From: Paralichthys olivaceus | Taxonomy: Eukaryota > Chordata > Actinopteri > Pleuronectiformes > Paralichthyidae | Assembly: GCF_024713975.1 (NCBI RefSeq) | Contig: NC_091094.1 | Location: forward strand, 27,242,501 to 27,306,500 | Reading direction: 5' to 3' | DNA: 64,000 nt | Shown here: positions 1 through 12,839 of the stretch, one piece after another | Layout: the number at the start of each line of letters is the position of its first letter | How positions within the stretch are numbered: the stretch's first letter is position 1 | The notes under the pieces: model-generated | The model's database searches: none | Told to the model about the DNA's origin: nothing | The model's input: the letters and a program-made list of their open reading frames with translations, nothing else | Made by a program: the position numbers and the translations under genes

Positions 1-2818
1 ATCATTTACCTCTGAAGCTGTCTGGTCTGATGAATGTGTCATTCATGGAGTATAATTCTGCTTTTAAAGTTTTGAAGAACATCACATCAGCAGCCGAACC
101 CAACTCTAAAACACCTAAAAGACTTCAATAATGCAGCAGTCACTATAGATGGTTGTTATTCTGCAAGAAGCTTTGAACATTTTGTTCTGTATCAACATGT
201 TTGTGACTTCCTAAATATGTAAATTAACAACATATCCTCATTGTCTTCAGAGAAAAGATCACACTTAAGTTTCACACAAAACGTATGAGCTGTTGAGTTA
301 CATATCTTTTAGGAAAACCCATCAGGTTGTAGAGACAAAAATGTTTTAGTAAGATTAATTAAAAACACTGCTAAAATGTTGATAGTAATCTCTTATTACT
401 CAGGAAGACTCAAAACACACAAGTACAGCGAGTAGAGTGGGTCAAAGATCACGAACTGGGTCTGTGAACTGTAAATTGTCAGCAAGGTCTTTCCATCGAC
501 AGGGCTGCTGGTCACTGGATTTCTTTATTTCTTTATTTTTTGGCTCAATTCTGCAGAGACTGGAAACCTCAGGAGATCAACTCTCTCAGAAATACTTTTT
601 GATGTTTTATGTGAACATTATCTGATGTTCCTGACCTGTATGTGCAGGTTTTTATATACGACACTGCCAACACATGATTGGCTGATTGGATATATGCATG
701 TATAAGCAGGTGCGCAGATGTTCCTTTTTAAGTGTCAGTGAGTATAAAGTAAATGAATAAATACATAACAAACAGAGATTCTGAACAATATTTCACTGAT
801 TATTCATTGGTTGTTGTTTTCATGTTCATTAAACATTAAACTCGTCTACAATATACAAACTAAACCAGCTTGTGCTGCTTCATCTAATAAAACACTAACA
901 CACAGACAAATGAAAATTAGAAGAGGCCTCTGCAGGAGACTGCAGCTGGCTCTCAGGAGCAGGCTCTCTTCTCTCCGCTGCAGCTGCTCCAGATGAGTCA
1001 AGCTATCTGAACGTTTCCCAGACAGGAGACAACACAGCATTAATGCATGACTATTGATTTGGGTATTAATATGCAGTATAGTTCACATGAAATAAGACTA
1101 TTGGCCTTTTGTTTAAAATCACCTATTGAGCAACCTGTAACATGATGCTGGCTCACTTCTCTGTTAGAAGAATAAATGTTTTTATCAATGCTGAGATGTG
1201 CTTGGTGAGAGATACTAGTTGCATGATATTCTTACTTACAGTAAATACATTAAGACCAATAGTAATTGGCACAACTTGGTACATGTTGAGTGTCTGCAAC
1301 AATCTTGTCTCCACACTTCAATGTCACTGATCCATTGTTTTCATAATTGATATATTGTTTTTCACACCTACAGTGAAGAATAATCTGACACTAATTTCAT
1401 CCAAAATATTGCAAAGAATGCAAGTTGTCTCCCCTGTCCCTATTTTAACATTCTCCAGCTATTTTTTGTGAAAATCGTCTCAGTGCAGGGCTAGAGAAAC
1501 TGCTGCACATAGATGCACTGTGCAAATGTATGGGTGCAGAGAGGTTTGAGTAGTCATCAAGACTAGAAAAGTGCTCTATAAATACAAACATGTACCATCA
1601 TCCAGAGTTGAGTGTGTGTCTGAGAGCAGCTTGAGTAAACTCTTCTGTGATATGGAAATAATATTATGTCTTCCTCTTGCCTCTGGCCTGGTAGTCCACA
1701 TAAAGTATTGTGACTGCTAGGGGCTTTAGAGGCTATTTTGGAGACTTTAGGTATCTCATGTTCATCCAACTGCTGTTTCAGATGACTTTTCCTCCCTGGC
1801 AAGAACAATACACGTATGACTATCAACACATTACACATATATTATTTGCTGGCAGTGGTATCAGCTTCAAAAACCAACCTATTTAAATCAAAGACGACAG
1901 TAAAACATTCACCTCGAGTACCATTATCACATCATTCCTGACACACATTCCACCCACCACACTATTCATCAGTGGAAGTCAACAGGCATTTAATAGCATT
2001 CCTTTAAGTTGATGCAACAGGGTTGGAGGGGTCAGGAGAGTTGGGGTGAAGTATTTATGGTTCCAAACATGTGACGTGGCGGTGGCGCTTGGGGAGAGAA
2101 AGTGCAGTGGGGTCGTGTTGCTGGCTGGCCGAGCGTGGTAAAACACCATGGTGTCCTGCTTTATGAGTGGAACCAGGTCCCACACAGGTCGCTGTTGTTG
2201 GTGCAGCTGAGCTGGGGGCCAGAGGCAGCCGGTGCCCCGGTTTGATGTGTCAAGGGGTTGTGTTTGTAAAAACAGGCCCTTTGATGACACTCTCTCCCTT
2301 TTGCAGCACTCCAACCCTCCCTCCTTCTGCACCAGTCAATCTGGAAGCCATTTGCTCAGTTTCCACAGAGAAAGTTCAGGCGTGATCCCCTCCAGCATCT
2401 GCTGAGTGTTTATTTACCCAAAAGCACTTAACCCATTAGACAAAGTGAAACAGGGCAATGGCCACTGACCACATTAGCCCACTGGGGCTGACTGTGTTTC
2501 CATAATTTGGATATACACCACATACACATGATAAGAATGCATCTTACTGCTGAGGAAAGATGCTTGCTTCGTATTTTAATTGCTTCACACTATGCTTTTA
2601 AGGACAAGGCTTTGCTTGTAGTCTAAAAACATTAAATGATATATCTTTAATAAAGATACTTTCAAAACATATTATGATTTGAATCTCATACAACCCTGGA
2701 TTCTTACATAGGAGAGTCTGCAGTATTTAAAACAAGTAAAAGTCCTGCATTCAAAAATATACAGAAGTAGAAATAGTCAAAGCTAAATCTATCTACTCAT
2801 TTCACAGACATTTGTCTT

Positions 2819-2820
<2 letters not shown>
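1..2820. other. Intergenic, no gene recognised
   Basis: No convincing exon, RNA gene or clear transposon was seen. The open frames here are short, have no recognisable domain and are not supported by splice sites that would join them into a gene. The sequence is moderately AT-rich. Distal control sequence for tcf15 could lie here but cannot be recognised by eye. Confidence 0.5.
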
Positions 2821-2849
<29 letters not shown>

Positions 2850-2850
2850 G
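2821..2850. repeat. (TCTG)n microsatellite
   Basis: Uninterrupted TGTC tetranucleotide run of about seven units, preceded by a slightly imperfect unit. Confidence 0.9.
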
Positions 2851-3049
2851 AGGAACACATATCTCGCAATCAAATTCACATCTGGCATGGCTATAGAAAA
2901 TTGCCCAAGGAAGTGCAGTGCTGAGTTTGGTGTAATACACTCAATATTAATAAGGTTTTAACAAACAGGTGACTCACATTCTGTAGTAGTAGTGGGAGCA
3001 GGGCAGAGTGCAAACAATCAGCAATCACCATAATGGACGGACACAGATA

Positions 3050-3435
3050 TTCATGATTGTCGCAGGTGCTAATCTCCATAACGGCAACAGTATTCATTGA
3101 ATGACTTCCTTTTTAGCAATTTGTCTACAAAGTAAAAGCACAAAGTTTGTTTTGTTGCTGCAAGTCTTTATTGTAAGCTGAATTACAGAGCTTTTATTTT
3201 GAAAAGTCATTAACCTGGTCTGAACATCGTGTTGATTGTTAAACAGATCTCTGAAATAGCTAACATGCAATGTATGAAAAAAACAACGCCAGCTGAGTTA
3301 AATCATTCAAACTTAACATAACTAACACGTGAAACATTATGAAAAATATTGATTATAAAATCTTCATCGCAGATAAACCAGGTAGGATGAACAAAACATT
3401 TGTTAACTTCCCTCTGCACCATAGACTGAGACTAT
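3050..3435 (-). repeat. Unclassified interspersed repeat, family A, copy 1
   Basis: The reverse complement matches stretches near 4440-4880, 41020-41370 and 47215-47330. Shared landmarks are a segment reading GTTTATCTG with a nearby TTCATC, an AAAATAAAAGCTCTG block, and a GAATGTTGTTGCCATGA-like block. No coding capacity and no terminal repeats could be fixed. The family is dispersed and diverged. Confidence 0.6.
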
Positions 3436-3437
3436 TT

Positions 3438-3560
3438 ATCAATCAATCAAATTTTATTTGTATAGCCCATATTCACAAATCACAATGTGTCTCATAGGGC
3501 TTTAACAAACTGGGACATCCTCTGTTCTTAACCCTCAACAAGAGTAAGAATAAACTACCC
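3438..3560 (-). repeat. Retroelement 3' tail with (ATCA)n end
   Basis: An ATCA run is followed by a block reading TTTATTTGTATAGCCC and then an AAATCACAATGTG-like segment. The same tail lies in the opposite orientation at about 4605-4725 and 13930-14005. The terminal tetranucleotide run suggests the 3' end of a non-LTR element or a SINE that borrowed such an end. The family was not resolved. Confidence 0.6.
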
Positions 3561-3719
3561 AGAAGTGCAGTAGATACCACGTGTAATGGAGAACGTCAGA
3601 AAAATAAGAGTAGTTAGAATATTGATTAAAAGAAACCATTTATAACATAATGGAAATTAAATGAATTGAGGAGTTATTGTCAGTAATGGTAGAGTAAGTG
3701 AGCAGTCAAATTGTATATC

Positions 3720-3900
3720 AAGCAGTCTTGTTGAAAATAATAGTCCACGATCAGCTGCCACCAGGATCAGGAATCATTCTAAAGTAGCTCTGGAGCATTA
3801 ACACAGGACAAGCAAGAGCCCATTCAGTCCAACAGGCAGGTCTAGAGCGTTCACTGCACACAAATTATCAAAAAGTAAAATTACTCTTTCAGACAACAGT
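3720..3900. repeat. Dispersed repeat fragment
   Basis: The block CTCTGGAGCATTAACAC and its continuation AGAGCCCATT recur as a reverse complement at about 47120-47160. A weaker match lies near 30840-30880. It is probably part of family A or of a neighbouring repeat. Confidence 0.4.
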
Positions 3901-4319
3901 GTCAGTGTTGCATTCTTGGAATACTGTCACATGATCTATGCTTATTTAACGTTGAAAATCAACTGGGATCTGTTTAAACCAATCCATTCATTGTTGTATA
4001 GAATTGTCTCATATTTAATACACTGATCACAAAGTGTAGTTGGTGCACTTAATGCAGAGGAGAGAGGGCACCTCAGAAAGTTTTTGGAGAGCAGATAACA
4101 GCCTTTTAATCATTACTCATCTCATTTGTATTCTTCAACATAGTCAATATGTGAGTTTTACAGATTATCTCTGCAGAGGTTGTCGCCTACAACAGCTCCC
4201 ACCTTCACTATGTAAGCAGCAGCTACATGTTGAGTTTTTCATTTAGAGCTAACCTGTAGTGCACATTGCCAACTATCTCACTAATAGATTTGTTTAAATG
4301 AAACACTCTGCTCACAGTT

Positions 4320-4880
4320 TGGGACATTTATCAGTTTGCTGAACGCAGATTTCTTCTTCAGTCAGAGTTGCAGATCTTGCAGCAGTGAAGAGGAGGGCCA
4401 AAATAAAATATTCATCTTGCAAAGTTTTCTCCTAAAGGTTATGATTTAAACTGTTTAGAGATGAGTCTATAGTGCAGAGTGAAGGTAGAAAACTTTGTCT
4501 TCATCCATCCTGGTTTATCTGCACTGAGGATTGTAAAGTTAATATTATTGTCAAGGTGTGTTACTTGTGTTTGAATTATTTACTTTACTGATTATTTTTT
4601 CTTATTTTGTATTACTCTTGTTGAGGGTTATGGACAGGATGCCACACCTTGTTTAGCCATATGATACAAATTGTGATGTGTGAATATGGGCTATACAAAT
4701 ACATTTGATTGATTGATTGATACATTGAGTGTCAGCTATTTCAGAAGTCTGTTAAGCAATTGATACAAGCTTCACAACTTTTCAAAATAAAAGCTCTGTA
4801 AAATTCAGCATGATATAAAGATTTGCATCTGATTCTGTGAATGTTGTTGCCATGACAGAGGTCAGTACTTGTACCTCTCA
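4320..4880 (+). repeat. Family A repeat, copy 2, with nested tail insertion
   Basis: Matches the family A copy at 41020-41370 on both sides of a 120-bp block (about 4605-4725). That block is a retroelement tail ending in (ATTG)n and is absent from the other copy, so the tail was inserted into an older family A element. Confidence 0.55.
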
Positions 4881-5142
4881 TTAAGTTGCAAGTGCAACTT
4901 CATGGGGAAATAATTAAATTATGAAAATAATCTCCTGTTGATTTTGACCCTCTGTTTGACCCAGTTATCGACCGCTGCTATAATTGATCAGAGGACGTAG
5001 GGTAGACACATTCAACTCAGTCCACACACTGAAGGCACACTATTCCACCCACACTGACTGCTCCAGAGCACTGGTCGGCTGTTTATTTAAATTGTATTAA
5101 CATTGACCATATTACGTGTCCAATTATCACCAAATTCATCAC

Positions 5143-5500
5143 TTAAAGGTTCAGTGAGTAAGATTTAGGTGAAAGGGATCTATTGAGAGAAATTTAATAT
5201 AAAGTACTCCTAACAATGTTCTGGTGTGTTTCACCTAAATTGTACAAACTGTTGTTTCTTTACCCTAGAATCTGCTCTTTATATTTAAATGCTTTATATT
5301 TACATTGGGAGAGGGTCCTCTCTATGGAGGCCGCCATCTGTTTGACAGTCGTCCAGACTGGACAAACTAAACACCTTTTGAGTTTTTACTGAAGGCTACC
5401 ACAGGTTCTATTTCATGTTTGGAAGGGGGAGGGGTGAGGTCAGGGGTATTCGGCTGCAACATGCAATTTCACCACTAAATTCTACACACTGAACCTTTAA
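5143..5500. mobile_element. Miniature DNA transposon with TTAA ends (family M1)
   Basis: Starts TTAAAGGTTCAGTGAGTAAG and ends with the near-perfect reverse complement (CACTGAACCTTTAA), giving inverted ends of roughly 22 bp. TTAA lies at both outer edges, as expected of a TTAA target duplication (piggyBac-like or another TTAA-specific family). It has no coding capacity. Fragments of the same family lie at 14410-14615 and 20085-20411. Confidence 0.75.
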
Positions 5501-5834
5501 CTTCCTTTGGCCATTAAGGATGCACATAGCTCATGAGATATGTGTACCACATACACACAGACAGATGTTTGTGGAACCATAGATTAATAATTTACTTATC
5601 CTCATTGACATGCAGTATAAAGTCCTTATCTACACAGTGTAATCACTAGTAACTAGTACAGCATTTGTCTTAAAAATATAAAGTGGCACAATATGATAAC
5701 ACTTGTGTAAATGTGTCCCAGCATTGTATCCTGATGTGTTGACCACTGTGCTGTGTACAATGAATGTCAAAGTTTGCTCTCTGCACACCGATCATTAAAA
5801 CCCACAGCCCACTCAAGTGTGTCCTACACCTTGC

Positions 5835-5865
5835 TGTGTGTGTGTGTGTGGGGGGGGGGGGGGGG
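5835..5865. repeat. (TG)8 followed by a 16-base G run
   Basis: TG dinucleotides run directly into sixteen G residues, about 275 bp upstream of the tcf15 start codon. The G run could form a G-rich secondary structure and is probably length-variable. Confidence 0.9.
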
Positions 5866-5952
5866 AGCTACCAAACTGATGTCTGCACTTTTAGGACCAA
5901 AACATTTTGGAGGAAGGGGGCCTCTCCATGTGCTCCACCCTCCCTCACAGCT

Positions 5953-5960
5953 GCTATAAG
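5953..5960 (+). promoter_or_regulatory. Possible TATA-like element of tcf15
   Basis: GCTATAAGAG lies about 185 bp upstream of the start codon, so transcription would begin roughly at 5980-5990. Assignment rests on position and motif only. Confidence 0.4.
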
Positions 5961-6140
5961 AGACCTCCCTGTCACGATCGCTGTCACTCCGGGACATGGT
6001 ATGGAGAGGTGACGACCTGGAGCTTGAGTTGGTCAACCTCGGAGTTACATCCACCTTTACGCACGGCTCTTGTCTGCATGCGGCGGTTTCCTAGTTGACA
6101 TTAAGGGACTTATCCTCCTCAGTGAGACTCTCGCTTACCA

Positions 6141-7409
6141 ATGATGGCTTTCACTATGCTGAGGCCGGTGTCCTCTCATCCCTTCTCTTACCCCGCTGAC
6201 CTGACCATGATGTCGGACGACGAGGACGGGAGCCGCAGCGAGAGCGACGGCAGCACCGACCAGGGCTACGGCTTCTGCGGGACTTCGGGGGAGGGTTTCC
6301 GGCGGGAGTCCGACGGCGTGGTGGTGCATACGCGGAACGCCGCCAACGCCAGAGAGAGACACCGGACCCAGAATGTGAACACGGCTTTCACGGCTCTGCG
6401 GACGCTTATCCCCACGGAACCGGTGGACAGGAGACTCTCCAAGATCGAGACGCTGCGCCTGGCGTCCAGCTACATCTCGCACCTGGCCAACGTGCTGGTG
6501 GTGGGGGACGGCAGGGAGGACGGTCAGCCGTGTCTCGGTGCTGTCTACAAGGAGCTGAAGGGGAGCGGAGGGGGCAAGCAGCCCAGGACCATCTGCACTT
6601 TCTGCCTCAGCAACCAACGGAAAGGGGTAAAAATATATACAGAATACACGCCCCACACACAGTCAGCCAAACTCCAGTGTTTTCAAGTTTCTCTCTCAGT
6701 TACCATCAGCAGATGAAGCACAGCATTTGCTTCATCACACTCTACAGTTCAATTCAGCTAATGTTTCTTTTACAATGCAAATCTATTTACAATTTCAACC
6801 TTTATAATCCACCTGCACCATTTCTGCTGCAGAATATTTAACAAATGTGAGTTGTAATCGGTGTGAACTTAGGAAATGTTTTTATTTCAGTATTTTTTGC
6901 ATTATTTTACTTTAGACATGAATATATTCCTTTTCTATACATTTTCTGTGGACTGTGTTTGAGTAAAATTACATCTCTACCTGACTTGACTTTTGCAACT
7001 GTTCATTGGACGTTTGACTCGAATAAGTGTTTTCCAGTTTAGTGGGGGATCATATGACACAAAGATTAGAATCCTAGCAAAATGGACGTGGTCCATCTTG
7101 GCGTTCAAATCTCTCTTTTGGGATTTAGCTTATTTATAGGTGCCATATGAAAACATCCTTTAAAGGAAAAAAAGCTTTTCATTCGAGACAACTATTTCAT
7201 TGCAATACACCCACTTTTATGCTGTATAGACTCTGCATAGAAACATGTGAACTCAACTGAACTTAAATTGTGTTTAGGTCTAAAATGTGTCCCTGGGTAT
7301 GATCCTTAAATTGACACTGGCACTTTTTTCCCCTCTTTGCTCACAGGGGACGGACAGACGAGACTGTGTGAAGATGCATGGGCACAGTCGGAGACAAATA
7401 AGTCGGTGA
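6141..7409 (+). CDS. tcf15: Transcription factor 15 (paraxis), bHLH
   Basis: Two exons: 6141-6626 and 7347-7409, joined in phase 0 by a 720-bp GT-AG intron, giving 182 residues. The bHLH domain covers about residues 65-119 (NAANARER basic region, then [19 protein letters not shown], then [19 protein letters not shown]). A conserved [11 protein letters not shown] block ends exon 1 and a short basic tail with DCVKMHG lies in exon 2. The acidic N-terminus ([15 protein letters not shown]) and PTEPVDR favour TCF15 over scleraxis. In the family this nuclear factor pairs with E proteins and drives paraxial mesoderm and somite epithelium formation. Two adjacent ATGs open the frame; the second (6144) matches the usual MAFTMLRPV start and may be the one used. 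The basic region reads [10 protein letters not shown] where I recall RERDRTQSVN in relatives, a possible paralogue feature. Confidence 0.93.
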
Positions 7410-8455
7410 TGGAAAGGTCTGACCTGGAGCAGGAGTGGAATCTTCTCTTCTTGCAAGCAGAACTTGTAAAAGTCTATAGAGTCATTTCAGAATGACTCAA
7501 TGGAGTACTCTTTTTAGGAGTTTGGTCTCTTTGCCCTGTATGAGATAGAAGGTTTGGCACCAAAACCATCTGTATGTTGCCAGCAGATGAAGAAACTCTT
7601 CCTAGGGTCATGAGGGAATATTGTAAAATTGAGAACATTTGAGAGTAAAGCTGCTATTGTATATGGTCATGGATGTTCTTTTCATTTTAACATAAAATCT
7701 GCTGAGCATTTTATGAGGACTGGTAAATAAAGATAAATTGAAAATGTGCAATCTTTGAGAGAATAACATCTCTTGCTCTGAGTCTCTAAACATAATGTTC
7801 TTATATACACAGGGAGTGTTTAACGTCAGCCAGAGTTTTGCACATGGGCCACACAACATTCAATGTTACCTGCTGTCCATTACTGAAAGGTTCATAATCA
7901 CACAGAACTGTGGGTTATACGAGTCACCAATAACACATTGTTTAGTTATCCAATAATTCTAATTCTAAACAGTAGAATCTGACATTTATATTAGGTAAAT
8001 AGTTAATTTAATATGTGACTGGCATCAGATGATCATTGCAATAAATCTCTGTGATACAGGTTATGTGATCCTGCTTAAGGTTTGTTTTTGTCTTTTGTGT
8101 TCATAGGTCAAAGCATTTAGTTACACATTTGAAATGACCAATAATTCATTGTGTGAAATAACTGACCTTTAAATATTGAAAGATCAATCAGAGACACATC
8201 TGGTACCTGACCATTTTATATGCTGTATTGGGTAAAATGTTTGTGAGACTAAACTCCAGAGTTTCGTAAGAGTTTGCATTGTTCTTCAAGATGACACTGA
8301 AATGGTTTAGGTGAAGCTTGGCCCACAAGCAGAGCAGGACAGTCCACTACATCTACCAGCCTGGTGTCATAAGATTATGTGCAGCAGGAGACATCTGTGC
8401 TTTTTCATGACAATGTTGTAATCTACTTTGAAATAAAATTTATTTTTACACAGAC
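7410..8455 (+). other. tcf15: tcf15 3' untranslated region
   Basis: Non-coding sequence after the stop codon. AATAAA signals occur at about 7726 and 8432; the latter is followed by a T-rich stretch and would give a 3' UTR of about 1 kb. The true cleavage site is not visible. Confidence 0.55.
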
Positions 8456-8690
8456 ATGGCTCTTTTTTGATTTTTTGTATTTCAGTGCAATGGCCATGTG
8501 TTGAGGTTGTCAATGGTCTCTGTGCGGTGGCATGGCTTGTTAAAAGTGGTTTTAACCATTTTTATGATTTGTATTGATAATGAACAGAAAATATGAATGT
8601 TCAGCTGTAATAGGCATTATTTGAATTGTTGTTAATCAACAAAAGTAGCTGTAGTGTTTGTCTAGGCTTTGAGATATAAATGGAAAATCC

Positions 8691-8935
8691 ATGGCCTGTA
8701 TTTATATTGCACTTTTCTAGTTTGGATGTCCACTCAAAGCTTTTTATAGTACAGTTATGCTATTCACCCATTCACACACACACACATTATTTTCTGTATC
8801 ACATATACTATTCACACACTGCCGGCACATTTCAGCATGGGGAATGGGAAGATGGGGCTCGAACCACCTTGTTAGTGGATGACCTAATCTATCTCCTGAG
8901 TCCCCTATATCTGTCTCTGACATTTCTGCCATTGT
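8691..8935. repeat. SINE-like teleost repeat (family B), copy 1
   Basis: Has the layout of a common fish repeat: a TTTATATTGCACTTTTCTAG block, a CACTCAAAG block, an internal CA-rich part, then GGGCTCGAACCACC and a CTCCTGAG end. Related copies lie at 17270-17575 and, reversed, at 23206-23345. The element class is uncertain. Confidence 0.6.
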
Positions 8936-8939
8936 AAGC

Positions 8940-10165
8940 TTATAATGCTTGCACTCTTCAGATTTTTTTAGTGGGATTACTTCTCTAATGAAGAATTAGA
9001 CCCCATGAAAAGTGCAATGTCAAAAAACACTTATATACTCAGAAGGCTCTAAACACTTCCCCCCCTCCAATGTCTAGTTCCATCTTTCTTTATACACCAC
9101 CTATAGAGATTTACATGTACATTTAGGACAGCCAGATCCCTGTTAAACTAACCGTTGCTGACATTGTGTGCCTGTTACACGCTCAGAAGAGGAAACCTAC
9201 ATGGGGAATCCCAATGAAGGTTTACGTTCTCTGTCCAAGTAATGCCAAAGAATCTCTGCAGAGGAAGTAATCAATCTTATCCTCAGCAGGCTCTCTCTGA
9301 AATATCCCAGCAGTATGTGACCACACAAAGCCCTGTCAGGGTGGTAAGGTACTCAGTGCCAGTTAGGAAGGCATGAATCAAAGTCAACTCTGGGAAAAGG
9401 TAAAGACAAAACAGGAAAGACACAAATTAGTGTTGTTGGATCTATTGTGGTGACTGATGATTACTCATGGAGAACATCAGGGAGTATAGCACATTACTGG
9501 ACTCGTGCCAGCAAGAACAACCACGGGGAGGAAGAAACAAAGTTTGGTGATAGAGCTGAAAGACCAATTCTTTACAATGCAACCGTAAGTTCATAAATAT
9601 GTGCATTCCTCATGTTTGGAAAATGCCTCATTTGCAGTTTGTAATCTCTCCATAATCTCCCCTGAATGCAACTGAAACTTGAGAAGCTCATTTTATGTGT
9701 GCATTAACAATACTCCATTCGGATCAGTATCCAGGAAAATACAGAAATCTGAGGGCTGATCTCTGGCCTGAATCTGCTCTGGTAGTAAATTTCTCAGTTT
9801 GGGATCCACATGTGGTGTTGATCAGTCACAGCTAATATCACCTAGCACCCCTAGTCCAGACAAACACAGCTGCTGATGAATCAGTGTTACACATCACAAC
9901 AGGAGAGGAGCACTGTGGGCTGTGTGAGAATCAGTTTACACACAGAGACAGAAGTACAGTTTTTAAACTGGATGTGCCAAAAGCAACAGAAAGTACTCCA
10001 GGATGAATGCCAGCACTTTGATTAGAAAATTCCTCAACCTTACACTGCAGCGATAACATGTGACGGGAATAGAAGAAGACAAGATGTCCAGTGTGATCGA
10101 TTAGTCTGACATCTCTGGAAGTTGCTTTTCACAGTGTAATTAAGTGAACATGTCACAACAATGCA
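8940..10165. other. Intergenic, nothing recognised
   Basis: No exon, RNA gene or repeat could be assigned. Confidence 0.5.
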
Positions 10166-10174
10166 GTACGAAAA

Positions 10175-10420
10175 AAGATTCAATGATAAGGGAATAGTTT
10201 GACATCTGAGAAACGCTTGTTTATTTTCTTGCAGAAAGTGAGATGAATAGATTGACACCACTATGAACGCTATACATAAAGCTACAGTCAGCAGGTGATT
10301 AGCTCAGGTTAGCACAAAGACTGGAAACTCTCTCCAAAGGTCTAAAAAATCTATCCCTAGGCTCCTTAAAAGCTAATCAAATCCCACATTATATCTCTAA
10401 GTCATGGTGCCACAGTGGGT
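10175..10420. mobile_element. Non-autonomous DNA transposon fragment
   Basis: Contains the signature AGGTTAGCACAAAGACTGG with upstream AATAGTTTGACAT and CTTGCAGAAAGTGAGATGA. I recall this arrangement from a widespread teleost miniature transposon. A weaker relative begins near 42970. Ends are not intact. Confidence 0.5.
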
Positions 10421-10439
10421 CATGTGCTGATTTGTTCCA

Positions 10440-10800
10440 TGGCTACATCCATCAGGGATCCGTCTTTATTTGAAAAGGGCGTTTTCAAGCTAAAATGATC
10501 TCTGTCCACACTTGTGTTTCGGCTCCATATCATATTTAATCCCTGTCCATACTGAAACCCCTGAAAACACATATCAAGGGACCACTAACATACTGAAAAG
10601 ACCCAACACTCAAGATGTTGTGAGTGCTCGTCCACACTAAAATGAAGCCCCCGGAGATTTCCAACTAAAATGGAGCCAGCAGCATTGTCCAAACGTCTCC
10701 GTTTTAGGGGCTCTAAAATGAATGAAATGTAGGGTGGATCCCCGGATAATTAATTGATTGATCATTAATGTGTTTTCAAATTAAAACATAGTGGTATGGA
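10440..10800. repeat. Possible dispersed repeat, unclassified
   Basis: Internally self-similar blocks (GTTTTCAAGCTAAAATGA, TCCACACTAAAATGA and ACTAAAATGGAGCC) resemble the degraded arms of a miniature transposon. No clear ends were found. Confidence 0.3.
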
Positions 10801-11619
10801 TGGAGCCTAACTCCTGGCAAGAAATCTCTGCAAAGTTTCTGCAAGGGTCTAACAAGTCTTAACATTTTTTCTCAAAGTAGAAGCTGTAGTGGTTGGTCTA
10901 TTAGGATTTCTTCATTGCAATTTTCTGAAAGCGTTTTTCCTCTACATTTCTATAAAAGATGTGTCATGGACGAACATTATTTGTGCATGTGATGTGTCTT
11001 TGTGTTGCGATGTTGAGAATGACAAGTGTGTATCAGTACTTCATCTTATCTGTATTTCTGCAGTAACTATTCCCTACAAAGCACGCAAAAGTTACTCATC
11101 ATCATTGTGTGGTGCATGCACAGCCAACCATGAGATTTATGATGGTTTTAAAGATTTGACAACAGTTATGACTAAAATGAATCCGTTAAATCACCCCTGA
11201 ATTGGTGTTTGGAGATACACCCTTCTGACAGAAAGTTATTGCACTCGTCGTCCTCTGGGGCAGCACAAATAACTGCACACTTGCAGAAAGCATTCCAGCC
11301 GTCCAGTTTCTCTCCACCTGTCAGTGCTAAAGCCTAATTAGAAGCTGCTGTGTGAGCTTATCCTGCAGCTCCAAGGGCTCAGAGCAGCCTCGCTCAATGG
11401 CTCCCAGAGGCCCCCACCCACCCCTACACCCCCCAGGCAGGAAGATGTCATGGAGGAACAGGAAGGAAAAGGCCTGAGCTAGACCCTGCCAAAGCTGTCC
11501 CTGTGGGCCCTGGGTCAGTGCCAGCTTTAACATCAATTGGACTCAGATGGCCAACCACGCTCACTTTAAAGTTCCTCTTGTAGAATTGATGGAATCCCTC
11601 AAACTCAACGTTGCTCCTC

Positions 11620-11681
<62 letters not shown>

Positions 11682-12830
11682 GTTTTTAACATGGGAAAGA
11701 AAATCCCTGGAAGGCCTTAAGATGGCTGCATATTTCCTTTGTTTATTATGGAAATGCAAATGAAAAGAGTATAGATCATGATGTTATTCAAGATAAAACA
11801 ATCGTGGGAAGGAACACTTCAGTCAAGAAAAGCTGAGTGACTGCATAAATACACATGAATTCATACATTAGTTGACTTTTGCATTAGAAAAAAGCATTTG
11901 ACCAATACAAGCAACAGCAGTATCATTATTGTCCAATAAAGCTGATTATGTAAATAAGGGCCGTGGTAGAAAGGGAGAAAGTTCATATATCTTGAAGTTT
12001 TAAATCATTTATATGCACAAGAGGTACGACAGACAGTCTGAAGCAACCACTTTTGACTGGTGTGGTTTGTTATTAAAGTTACTGATATCTTTGTACAGGA
12101 CAATATAAAGTTCCATCTGAACGTAGATTAATCTTTCAAATCACTAGCTGCGCTTTCCTGACCTTCAGCCCCATCTGGAAAGCATTAATGCAGAATATGG
12201 GACAAATAGGAGGGACTAAACAGACCCATATGGTCCCGTAGCTCAACTGCTTGACAGGATAGACACCTTCCAACCCCTTACTGACTCTTAGTCAACCCTG
12301 TAGTTCTCTGGCAGGCCAGTCTGTCAGAGGAGATAATTACCATTGGACACGCACTTTGGGCCTTTCATGGGACAGCAGCCTTGGATAAGCTGCTTCTGAT
12401 TTTTATGATTGTTTTCCAGTGATGGGCGTAGCGGGAAATGAGGGAGCAGCACAACCCTCTGCAACAGCCAAACAGGCACTCAGCTGAGACTTGTGTCTGC
12501 GTGTACTTCCACATTAAAGCCTAATACTAATATTTAATAGCTGCGATAAATAGTGTCAACAGGTTTATTTGAAAAAAAAGGACATGCAACAAAACTATAC
12601 CCTTTTAAACACTAAATAAAATTGAGATCTAGAAAAGCAGGTAAATGGTCCCCTGAGTTGAGGTTTGGTACAAACTGCAAATCAATTGGATGGCTCCATA
12701 CTTAGGGATCATAAGGATTAATTGCTTGGGCTCCTGGTTTGGAATTAACTTTCTGAATTTAAATGAATGCATGAATGCATGTCAGGGGGGGGATATCATG
12801 TTAAATAGACCCGAGGTAATATTTTTTACT
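10800..12830. other. Intergenic, with an AT microsatellite
   Basis: No gene recognised. An (AT)n run of about 55 bp lies at 11624-11678. The stretches 11210-11545 and 12120-12500 are less AT-rich, lack repeat signatures and could be conserved non-coding sequence; that is a guess. Confidence 0.4.
11624..11678. repeat. (AT)n microsatellite
   Basis: About 27 uninterrupted AT units. Confidence 0.95.
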
Positions 12831-12839
12831 CAATTCTTG

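Noticed and set aside
2167-2385. Plus-strand 72-codon frame and overlapping minus-strand frame
   Set aside because: No domain, no splice context and no codon signal; probably chance frames in a GC-richer patch.
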